Assembly (NCBI GenBank): GCA_025210575.1
Contig: JAOARK010000096.1
Location: 1-6,652 of the forward strand
Origin: Schleiferiaceae bacterium
GTDB lineage: Bacteria; Bacteroidota; Bacteroidia; Flavobacteriales; Schleiferiaceae
Direction: 5' to 3'
Length of the DNA: 6,652 nucleotides
Part shown: positions 1-6,081 of the stretch, one piece after another
Layout: each line of letters opens with the position of its first letter
Numbering within the stretch: position 1 is the stretch's first letter
Translations under genes and position numbers: made by a program
Notes under the pieces: model-generated
Told to the model about the DNA's origin: nothing
Databases searched by the model: none
What the model saw: only the letters and a program-made list of their open reading frames with translations

Positions 1-1
1 A

Positions 2-736
2 TTGGAAGAGAAGGATTACCACTCTGAACTGTTGGTGGAAGACGGAAGAGTAAAAGCACGTGCGTTTTTTAGAAAGTCACTTCCTCTTGTTCGTCCGATG
101 GATCGCGATATAGATGACTTCATGTTTAAAGAAAAAGAAGTCGAAAATTTTGGTTTTACAGGAGATTGGAACGATGTAGCACATATTGTTTACTATAAAA
201 GCGATGATGATTTTGCGCTATCTCTGCCTTCAAGCAATAGTCATGACGAAATAATTATCATTAAATCTGACTTTGGTGAACGTCTTCGTTTTTCAACGGA
301 GTTAGAAATTTTAGAGAAAAATGCCCAGGCTTTTGAGGAAGCGTGGAATGAAAAGGTAGATTGGAAATATCACTTTAACGAAGAAGATGATTTTGCGGCA
401 CCAGTTGTGCAATTCAGTATTGAAGACGAATACGAGGATATTCGGGATACCCACTTTAAATCAGGAGAGGTGGAATACAATGTTGAACAGGTTTATCAAC
501 GAATTTCATTCTTATTAGACGAGCATGGAGCTGAGGTAGAAACAGAGGCGGAAATTACTGTTGAAGCAACAGAAGAGCCGATGTTAGAGGAAGAAGAGCC
601 TAGTATAAAGCACTTTTGGTTGGATAATAATTTCATTGTTTTAATGAAAAGAAGAGAAAGCGACAACCCCTATTTCGCGCTCTATGTAAGCAACACCAAC
701 TTAATGGTTTCTCCAGGAGAAGAAGCAACGCACTAG
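2..736 (+). CDS. Serpin-like protein, C-terminal part (5' end cut by window edge)
   Basis: This frame is open from the left edge, so the true start probably lies outside; the TTG at base 2 is not a credible start. The 244 visible residues are strongly acidic. I read them as the C-terminal two thirds of a divergent serpin (family length about 370-400). Residues 134-145 fit the strand before the reactive loop. Residues 159-190 fit strand 5A plus the hinge (LDEHGAEVETEAE, compare the serpin E-x-G-T-E-A-A-A hinge). Residues 205-215 (FWLDNNFIVLM) match the serpin signature except at two positions, where the usual H/R-P is N-N. Serpins are suicide protease inhibitors. Here P12-P9 of the hinge are V-E-T-E instead of small residues, so inhibition is doubtful. 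It converges on the next gene with a 22-base gap. The assignment rests on motif resemblance read by eye; otherwise it is a hypothetical acidic protein. Confidence 0.55.
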   Translation: MEEKDYHSELLVEDGRVKARAFFRKSLPLVRPMDRDIDDFMFKEKEVENFGFTGDWNDVAHIVYYKSDDDFALSLPSSNSHDEIIIIKSDFGERLRFSTELEILEKNAQAFEEAWNEKVDWKYHFNEEDDFAAPVVQFSIEDEYEDIRDTHFKSGEVEYNVEQVYQRISFLLDEHGAEVETEAEITVEATEEPMLEEEEPSIKHFWLDNNFIVLMKRRESDNPYFALYVSNTNLMVSPGEEATH

Positions 737-758
737 GCTTGCTATTTGCACAAATAAA

Positions 759-1235
759 TTATTGGCAATGACGATTAGCACCGCTGCTTGCGGCCCAAGC
801 CAAGGGCTTTCCTGCGGCATTAAAGCCCATTCCCGTAACGTAACCAATGCCCGCATCGTAAAGCTGGTAAGAAGGGTATTTTGGGTTTGAGTTGTAGTCC
901 ATGTGTACATGGATTTCGCCTAAGTCTTTTAGTTCGTCTGCTAGTTCTACCGAACGTGTAACTTCATTCCAAAGGCGGGTGTAGCGGTCTTTCGGATTTT
1001 GCAATTCCTCATTTCTATACGCTTCCCAAACACCATGACCTACATCCCAGAGACAAACAACGGTGCTGTATTTTACTCTGTCACCCCTTACTTGACTATC
1101 GCTACCAATGTAAATTTCACCTCCGTTGTGTTCGGCCATCCAATCAATAATGTATTGCCGTAAGTCTTCAACCACGCTTCCTCCGCTGGTGCGAAAAACG
1201 TGATTATTCCTACTATTTCCGTTTACTGTTTTCAT
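759..1235 (-). CDS. Ribonuclease H-like YkuK family protein (DUF458)
   Basis: This is a complete 158-residue protein that I recognise as the YkuK/DUF458 family, small proteins with an RNase H-like fold whose cellular role is poorly defined. Key segments in order are the first-strand IYIGSDSQ (41-48), a helix with E91 (RLWNEVTRS), the strand HVHMDYNSNPKY (109-120) followed by LYDAGIGYVTGMGF (125-138), and the family-typical end with PLAWAASSGANRHC (144-157). D46, E91, D113 and D127 are acidic residues placed as in an RNase H-type metal site; this placement is inference. The length matches the family. There is no signal peptide, so it is expected in the cytoplasm. The ATG at 1233-1235 is the only sensible start and has no strong Shine-Dalgarno sequence. 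It is divergent from the DUF6265 gene and convergent with the serpin-like gene, so it is probably transcribed alone. Confidence 0.85.
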   Translation of the reverse strand: MKTVNGNSRNNHVFRTSGGSVVEDLRQYIIDWMAEHNGGEIYIGSDSQVRGDRVKYSTVVCLWDVGHGVWEAYRNEELQNPKDRYTRLWNEVTRSVELADELKDLGEIHVHMDYNSNPKYPSYQLYDAGIGYVTGMGFNAAGKPLAWAASSGANRHCQ

Positions 1236-1373
1236 ATTGTGGTCATTAGACGCTGTAATTTAACAAATCACACATACCATTTTAAACTGTTCATTTTAAG
1301 GTTGTCAAGTTTTCATTAACAATGGTTAATAATGTCTTAAACTAACTTATCTTTTCAGAAATCTTATTCATCC

Positions 1374-1381
1374 TATATTTG
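1374..1381 (+). promoter_or_regulatory. Candidate Bacteroidota -7 promoter box
   Basis: TATATTTG matches the Bacteroidota -7 consensus TAnnTTTG at every defined position. It ends six bases before the ATG at 1388, so initiation from it would give a leaderless or nearly leaderless transcript. I see no clean -33 TTG at the usual distance upstream. A second box one mismatch off consensus, TATCTTTT at 1348-1355, would leave a short leader instead and may be the real one. The surrounding 152-base divergent intergenic region (1236-1387) shows nothing else clear. On the minus strand there is only a weak -7-like TATGTGTG (1269-1276) for the YkuK gene. Confidence 0.35.
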
Positions 1382-1387
1382 CAACGA

Positions 1388-1858
1388 ATGATTCAAACCA
1401 GAATAGGCAGATCGATTTTCTTTTTCGGCCTAATGTTTTTCTCCTTCAGTTCCATTGCTCAACAAGATTCATTAGCTCTCCAAATGGATTGGCTCGTGGG
1501 TAAGTGGATAACTACAGACAGCCTCATGATTGAAGAATGGCAGCCTTTTGAAAAAGGTTTTAAGGGAGTAGGCTACCTGTACCAAGAAGGAAACGGAACC
1601 GCGGAAGAACCGACAGAAAGATTGCAGTTAAAATATGTAGACGGTGTGATTAATTATGTGGCGCACCCTAAGCAAAACAGCAAGCCCGTATTCTTTAAGA
1701 ACCTAGGCATAAACGAATACACCTATACTTTCTACAGTGCCGAAAACGACTTTCCGAAATGGATCATTTACCAACGCATTAACATCGCGTTTATGCGTGT
1801 AATTATTAAAAACGATGAAAAAGAACAAGAGTTCTATTTCCATAAAATGACGCCCTAA
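1388..1858 (+). CDS. Secreted DUF6265 domain-containing protein
   Basis: A 156-residue protein with an N-terminal signal peptide: basic start (R5, R8), hydrophobic core at about 9-22, and probable cleavage near SSIAQ/QD (24-26). The mature part resembles the DUF6265 family. It has the opening DWLVGKW (34-40) and E49-E50-W51, a central strand region with YVAHP (90-94), and the hallmark AENDFPKWIIYQR (118-130), equivalent to the family's E-x-x-x-HDFPQRIIYRR. Such proteins are predicted small lipocalin-like or beta-barrel folds of unknown function, and export to the periplasm is expected. I chose ATG 1388 over the in-frame TTG at 1379 because that TTG lies inside a promoter-like box and adds nothing to the signal peptide. 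It is 14 bases upstream of rnr in the same direction, so co-transcription is likely. No substrate or partner can be inferred. Confidence 0.8.
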   Translation: MIQTRIGRSIFFFGLMFFSFSSIAQQDSLALQMDWLVGKWITTDSLMIEEWQPFEKGFKGVGYLYQEGNGTAEEPTERLQLKYVDGVINYVAHPKQNSKPVFFKNLGINEYTYTFYSAENDFPKWIIYQRINIAFMRVIIKNDEKEQEFYFHKMTP

Positions 1859-1872
1859 GGGGCAAATGAAGT

Positions 1873-4023
1873 ATGAGTAGAAGAAAAAATAAAATTCCCA
1901 AAAAGCGGAAGATGACCGCAGAACAGTTGGGAAGAAAACTACTAAGGGTTTTCAATGAAAATCCCGCAAAACCTTTAAACTATAAACAACTAGCAACCAA
2001 AATAGGAATGAAAACGCGCGAAGCGCGAGGACCTATAGAGCAAAGCTTAAAGCTGATGGAGCGCGATGGGCAATTGATAGCCGTAGGTCGTGGTCAGTAC
2101 AAAGTGAAGTTTCACGAAAATTATGCGGAAGGTCGTATAGATATGACCAGTAATGGCAATGCTTATGTGGTAAGCGATCAAACCGAACAAGATATTTACG
2201 TTAAGGCCGGTAACCTAATGCACGCATTAGATGGCGATCAGGTGAAAGTGTTGCTCTTTGCACGCAGACGAAATAAGAAACTGGAAGGCGAAGTAGTTGA
2301 AGTGCTTCAGCGGAAGCGTGATACCTATGTGGGTGTTATTGAAAAGTCGAAAAACTTTGCGTTTGTAGTGCCCGACAGCCACAAAATGAAAGTGGACATT
2401 TTTATTCCAAATGAAAAATTAAAAGAGGCGGAACAAGGACAACGCGTTGTGGCGAAGATTACAGATTGGCCGGCCAATGCCAGTAGCCCTTTTGGTGAAG
2501 TGGTAGAAGTGTTAGGTGATGCTGGAAACCATGATGTGGAGATTCACGCCATTTTAGCGGAGTATGGGTTACCCTATAGCTTTCCAGATGAAGTTGAACA
2601 AGATGCAGCCAATGTGGTGATTGAAATTTCTGAAGAGGAAATTGCGAAGCGCAGAGATATGCGAAACGTAACCACATTTACTATAGATCCAAAAGACGCC
2701 AAAGACTTTGACGATGCTTTGTCAATTGAAAAATTGAAAAATGGCAATTGGCAAATTGGGATTCACATTGCTGATGTTTCGCATTATGTAAAGCCAGGAT
2801 CTATTCTAGATGACGAAGCTATTGAACGAGCTACGTCTGTTTACCTAGTAGATCGTGTGGTGCCTATGCTTCCAGAAATTCTATCGAACAAAGTTTGCTC
2901 GCTAAGGCCAAATGAAGAGAAACTTACCTTCTCTGTAATTCTTGAAATGACAGAAGACGCGAAGTATTCTAAAGTTTGGTTTGGACGCACGGTGATTGAC
3001 TCAGACCGGAGGTTCACCTATGAACAGGCGCAAGAAATCATTGAAGGAGCTGAGGGTGATTTTAAAGAAGAAATTCTAGCCCTGGATAAACTGGCTAAGA
3101 TCATGCGAAAAGCGCGCATGAAAAATGGAGCCATAAGTTTTGATAAGCACGAAGTGAAGTTCCATTTAAGTGAAGATGGTAAACCGGAAGGAGTGTATTT
3201 CAAAGAAATGAAGGATGCCAATCACTTGATTGAAGAGTTTATGTTATTGGCTAATCGCTTGGTAGCGGAACGCATCGGTAAAGGCAAAAATGGAGACCCT
3301 ACTAACGATACGTTTGTTTACAGAATTCATGATGATCCAGATCCAAGTAAGTTGTTTCAGTTGGCTGAATTTGTAAAGCGATTTGGTTATTCGGTAAAGA
3401 CGAGAGGCCGTAAAGCTATTTCAGAATCGCTGAACCAGATGCTGAAAGAAAGTCATGATTCTCCAGAAAGTAACATGATTGAAACTTTGACGGTTCGAAG
3501 TATGGCGAAGGCAATTTATACCACCAGTAATGTGGGGCATTACGGATTGGCTTTCGATTACTATACGCATTTCACTTCGCCCATTAGGCGATACCCAGAT
3601 GTAATGGTGCACCGTCTTTTACAAGATTACCTGGATGGTAAAAAATCACCTGCTTCGGAGCCGTACGAAGAATTATGTAGCCATAGTAGCGAACGTGAAA
3701 AAATGGCTAGCGATGCCGAACGTACTTCCATAAAGTACATGCAAGTGAAATACATGGAAGAATTTGTGGGTCAGGATTTTACCGGAGTAATCTCTGGGGT
3801 AACCAGCTGGGGTGTGTATGTAGAACTCATCGAAAATCATTGCGAAGGAATGATACGGATAAGAGATTTTAAAGACGATTATTACACCTTTGATGAAAAA
3901 AATTACTGCATTTTTGGTGAAGAAACGGGTAAAATTTACCAACTTGGCGACACGTTACGAATTCGCGTGAAAAGCGCGGACGTAGACAAAAAACAGCTTG
4001 ACTTTGAACCCTATCACAATTAA
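1873..4023 (+). CDS. rnr: Ribonuclease R (3'-5' exoribonuclease, RNB family)
   Basis: This processive 3'-5' exoribonuclease degrades structured RNA, including rRNA and mRNA fragments, in the cytoplasm. The 716 residues give the full RNase R order: a basic N-terminus and winged helix (about 15-78), cold-shock domains 1 (84-142) and 2 (150-215), the RNB catalytic domain (about 263-585) and an S1 RNA-binding domain (635-712). The metal-binding aspartates are D272, D278, D280 and D281 in IDPKDAKDFDD. Y324 is the expected RNA-stacking tyrosine. Other RNB motifs are MLPEILSNKVCSLRP (332-346), YRIHDDPDP (483-491) and TSPIRRYPD (568-576). It stops just after S1 and so lacks the lysine-rich tail of the 813-residue E. 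coli enzyme; the winged helix argues against RNase II. The ATG at 1873 precedes the basic leader; an ATG at 1866 is out of frame. It is likely co-transcribed with both flanking genes. Confidence 0.97.
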   Translation: MSRRKNKIPKKRKMTAEQLGRKLLRVFNENPAKPLNYKQLATKIGMKTREARGPIEQSLKLMERDGQLIAVGRGQYKVKFHENYAEGRIDMTSNGNAYVVSDQTEQDIYVKAGNLMHALDGDQVKVLLFARRRNKKLEGEVVEVLQRKRDTYVGVIEKSKNFAFVVPDSHKMKVDIFIPNEKLKEAEQGQRVVAKITDWPANASSPFGEVVEVLGDAGNHDVEIHAILAEYGLPYSFPDEVEQDAANVVIEISEEEIAKRRDMRNVTTFTIDPKDAKDFDDALSIEKLKNGNWQIGIHIADVSHYVKPGSILDDEAIERATSVYLVDRVVPMLPEILSNKVCSLRPNEEKLTFSVILEMTEDAKYSKVWFGRTVIDSDRRFTYEQAQEIIEGAEGDFKEEILALDKLAKIMRKARMKNGAISFDKHEVKFHLSEDGKPEGVYFKEMKDANHLIEEFMLLANRLVAERIGKGKNGDPTNDTFVYRIHDDPDPSKLFQLAEFVKRFGYSVKTRGRKAISESLNQMLKESHDSPESNMIETLTVRSMAKAIYTTSNVGHYGLAFDYYTHFTSPIRRYPDVMVHRLLQDYLDGKKSPASEPYEELCSHSSEREKMASDAERTSIKYMQVKYMEEFVGQDFTGVISGVTSWGVYVELIENHCEGMIRIRDFKDDYYTFDEKNYCIFGEETGKIYQLGDTLRIRVKSADVDKKQLDFEPYHN

Positions 4024-4037
4024 AGTTTAGGAAATCT

Positions 4038-4472
4038 ATGAAAGGAAAGAAACTCGAAATTCTGGTATTGGTAGTAGCATTTTTAATTCTGGCCGCTGCT
4101 ATGTATATGATGTATGTTGGAACTGTAGAAAACAATATTGAAGCGATGTCTTTGGTGAACCGCCTGTTTTCTGTTGGCTTTTTGGTGTACATCGCGTATT
4201 CGTATATTCTTTCCAACAATTTGAACAAAGAAATTGTAGAGCTAGAAAAGAACATAGACAACCTTAAGAATGAAGTTGCGCGCAAGCGTAAGAAGCTAAA
4301 GGCTGCCGAAAAAGAGGTGACAGAGAAAACGGCTGAAATTGAAAAACTAACAGCGGATAATGCTGGCCTGAGTAAAGATTTGGCGAATGCCAAAAAGCAA
4401 GTCACCAAGTTGAAAGGAGACTTAAAGAAATTACAAGAAGCTGCGGAAAAAGAATCTTCAAGCGAAGAATAA
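4038..4472 (+). CDS. Two-helix membrane protein with long C-terminal coiled coil, function unknown
   Basis: I do not recognise a named family. The 144 residues show a short basic N-terminus (KGKK), a first membrane helix at about 7-28, a short loop, a second helix at about 42-60, and then a highly charged Lys/Glu-rich helix from 62 to 139 with regularly spaced Leu, Ile, Val and Ala, typical of a coiled coil. The positive-inside rule puts both ends in the cytoplasm, so the coiled coil should project inward from the inner membrane. It begins 14 bases after rnr, with AGGA about ten bases before the ATG as a possible weak ribosome site, and is followed directly by a terminator. It is therefore probably the last gene of the rnr transcript. 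A scaffold or oligomerising role is only a guess; low-complexity coiled coils give misleading similarity hits. Confidence 0.8.
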   Translation: MKGKKLEILVLVVAFLILAAAMYMMYVGTVENNIEAMSLVNRLFSVGFLVYIAYSYILSNNLNKEIVELEKNIDNLKNEVARKRKKLKAAEKEVTEKTAEIEKLTADNAGLSKDLANAKKQVTKLKGDLKKLQEAAEKESSSEE

Positions 4473-4490
4473 GTCAACAATACATAAAAT

Positions 4491-4531
4491 GAAAGGGCAA
4501 AGATGAAACTCTCTGCCCTTTTTTAATTTTT
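4491..4531 (+). terminator. Rho-independent terminator after the rnr gene set
   Basis: AAAGGGCA (4492-4499) pairs perfectly with TGCCCTTT (4514-4521). After one A-C mismatch, AGA (4501-4503) pairs with TCT (4510-4512), closing a six-base loop at 4504-4509. A run of six T (4519-4524) and then AATTTTT follow. It lies 19 bases after the stop of the coiled-coil gene and seven bases before the LysE-family start codon. It therefore should end the upstream transcript and separate the LysE gene from it. The A-rich left flank could also give weak function on the minus strand, but no minus-strand gene approaches it. Confidence 0.88.
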
Positions 4532-4538
4532 ACCCATA

Positions 4539-5207
4539 ATGCTAGAAATATTAATTGCAGGAATTGTATTGGGAGTTACCCTGGCCTTTATGGTAGGACC
4601 TGTATTCTTGTTGTTAATAGATATTGCACTAAATAAAAGTGCGCGTAAAGCTTTGGTTTTTGATGCCGGAGTAATTTCTGCAGATATTCTTTTTGTAATT
4701 CTCATTTGGTTTGGCGCAGACTTTATCAAAATTCAAGAACATGCTATTTGGGTGTATGGTATAGGTGGACTGCTCATTGCGGCCTTCGGAGTCTACAATG
4801 TTATTTCTGCGAATCGAAAAAAGAAGAATCCGGCTCTAGCGAAAGCAGCGGAACAAAAAGATACTTCGTACGAGGTATATTACATCAAAGGGTTTGCGAT
4901 GAACTTTTTGAATATGGGTGTTTTGGCGTATTGGCTCACCACAAGTTTAGTGATGAAAGCCACGGTTAACGATGACAGCACATTGTTGTTGATATATTTT
5001 ACAGCAACGATATTGGCTTATTTACTAACCGACATTGCCAAAATTGCCTTTGCAAAAAAGCTCAAGGAGAAATTGACGCCAGCTATTCTCTTAAAAATCG
5101 AGCAAACCGTTGGTGTAATTCTTATTGGCTTTGGAGTGTTGATGATCGCCAGAGGCTATTTGAATGAAATGGGATATTCTATCAATGAATTCCTCAATGT
5201 AGGGTAA
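4539..5207 (+). CDS. LysE family translocator (amino acid/metabolite exporter)
   Basis: This is an inner-membrane exporter of the LysE superfamily, whose characterised members export amino acids such as lysine, arginine, threonine or homoserine; the substrate here cannot be told. The 222 residues contain about six membrane helices (roughly 4-28, 39-60, 69-90, 115-140, 147-170, 185-206), with a basic, charged loop (92-112) after the third. Family marks are the early GP pair (20-21) in AFMVGPVF, followed by LNKSARKALVFDAGV (31-45), and GFAMNFLNMG (118-127), which corresponds to the usual G-F-x-x-N-x-x-N-P segment. The expected proline after the second Asn is Met126 here. The ATG at 4539 begins directly with the first helix and has no Shine-Dalgarno sequence; the preceding bases belong to the upstream terminator, so its promoter must overlap that terminator or it depends on read-through. 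It converges with the next gene, seven bases apart. Confidence 0.85.
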   Translation: MLEILIAGIVLGVTLAFMVGPVFLLLIDIALNKSARKALVFDAGVISADILFVILIWFGADFIKIQEHAIWVYGIGGLLIAAFGVYNVISANRKKKNPALAKAAEQKDTSYEVYYIKGFAMNFLNMGVLAYWLTTSLVMKATVNDDSTLLLIYFTATILAYLLTDIAKIAFAKKLKEKLTPAILLKIEQTVGVILIGFGVLMIARGYLNEMGYSINEFLNVG

Positions 5208-5214
5208 TCAGAAG

Positions 5215-6024
5215 TTACTCTTTCACAAACCGTTTAAAAGTAGCGCCATTAGCACCAGACAGTTTTAAAAGGTAAGTACCGGGTTTTAGCCTGGAAACAT
5301 CTAATTCCTCTCCATCAATTGTTACTTGATGTGTTAAGTTCACCCCCATCACATCAAAGATTTCTAATTGGCTATCAACTGGAAGATTCTTCAAGATCAA
5401 TTTGTTATGGGTCGGGTTGGGAAAGAGCTTTGGTTGAATTGAATATTCTTTTTCTTCACCTAAAATATACGCATTCTGGCATGGAACAGATTGACCATCG
5501 TAATACAAACATTTAAATTCCCATCCCCCAGATAATGAACCTGGATGTAGGTTGTGTTTAATTCCATGATAGCTCGGGTTACCAATGCCTTCAATCCACG
5601 GTTGACCGTCTAAGTATAAAGTGCGTCTGCCATAAAACCCAAAGCTTAATCCGCTAGAATCTTCTAGGGTAACCACGGCCATAGAATCTGTCCAATAAGG
5701 ATTGCCAGATTCATAAAAAGGATTTACAAAGGTGTCTCCTAAAGTTAAATTGAAATCGTAAAGAACCTTGAATACTGAACTTGTGTCGTAGCGATAATAA
5801 ATACGTTTGTTTTTTTCATAGTACGCCCCTTCTCCTGGAGAGTACAATGTATCACCTTGCGCTTTATATTCTTCATTAATCCAATTTCCTGTCCAAATCC
5901 ATTGCCAATCTTTTTCAATGTATTTCCAGTAACCCGTTTGTTTAGGGAAAGGATGATATTGATAGTTTTGAGCAAAAGAGGTGATTGATAATAAAAGAAA
6001 TAAAAGGGTGGCTAGCTTTTTCAT
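5215..6024 (-). CDS. Secreted protein with C-terminal T9SS type A sorting domain
   Basis: A 269-residue protein exported by Sec and then by the type IX secretion system to the cell surface or medium. The signal peptide is MKKLATLLFLLLSITSFAQ, cleaved after Q19. The middle part (20-195) is rich in Tyr, Trp and Gly, has no catalytic motif I can name, and carries WIEGIGNPSYHG (143-154) and two nearby cysteines (C172, C182), a pattern common in uncharacterised Bacteroidota secreted proteins. Residues about 199-269 are the sorting domain: LFPNPTHNKLIL, LEIFDVMG (220-227), LDVSRLKPGTYLLKL (241-255) and the ending FKRFVKE. I chose the ATG at 6022-6024 because an in-frame upstream ATG at 6064-6066 would add 14 residues in front of a textbook signal peptide. 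The gap to the upstream ABC gene is 57 bases, with no clear terminator between, so co-transcription is possible but not shown. Confidence 0.88.
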   Translation of the reverse strand: MKKLATLLFLLLSITSFAQNYQYHPFPKQTGYWKYIEKDWQWIWTGNWINEEYKAQGDTLYSPGEGAYYEKNKRIYYRYDTSSVFKVLYDFNLTLGDTFVNPFYESGNPYWTDSMAVVTLEDSSGLSFGFYGRRTLYLDGQPWIEGIGNPSYHGIKHNLHPGSLSGGWEFKCLYYDGQSVPCQNAYILGEEKEYSIQPKLFPNPTHNKLILKNLPVDSQLEIFDVMGVNLTHQVTIDGEELDVSRLKPGTYLLKLSGANGATFKRFVKE

Positions 6025-6081
6025 GGAGTTAGGTTTATTAAGGTATACGGAATAAAATAGGTTCAAGTGCCAATTTCGGTA

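Noticed and set aside
737..758. Terminator between the convergent serpin-like and YkuK genes
   Set aside because: I found no stem with a T-run in the 22-base gap.
701..910. Minus-strand open frame overlapping the end of the YkuK gene
   Set aside because: It overlaps two well-supported genes in another frame and has no recognisable features.
1303..1308. TTGACA on the minus strand as a -35 element for the YkuK gene
   Set aside because: No fitting -10 lies 17 bases on, and the nearest -7-like box (1269-1276) is 26 bases away; this consensus is also not the Bacteroidota one.
1379..1387. In-frame TTG start adding three residues to the DUF6265 protein
   Set aside because: ATG at 1388 gives a complete signal peptide, and the TTG is part of a promoter-like TATATTTG.
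3869..4480. Long open frame of 203 codons on the minus strand
   Set aside because: It is antisense to the end of rnr and the whole coiled-coil gene. Its Ser/Phe/Leu-rich product is the usual reflection of Lys/Glu-rich coding sequence.
6025..6066. Upstream in-frame ATG for the T9SS-sorted protein
   Set aside because: It would put 14 residues ahead of a canonical MKKL signal peptide.
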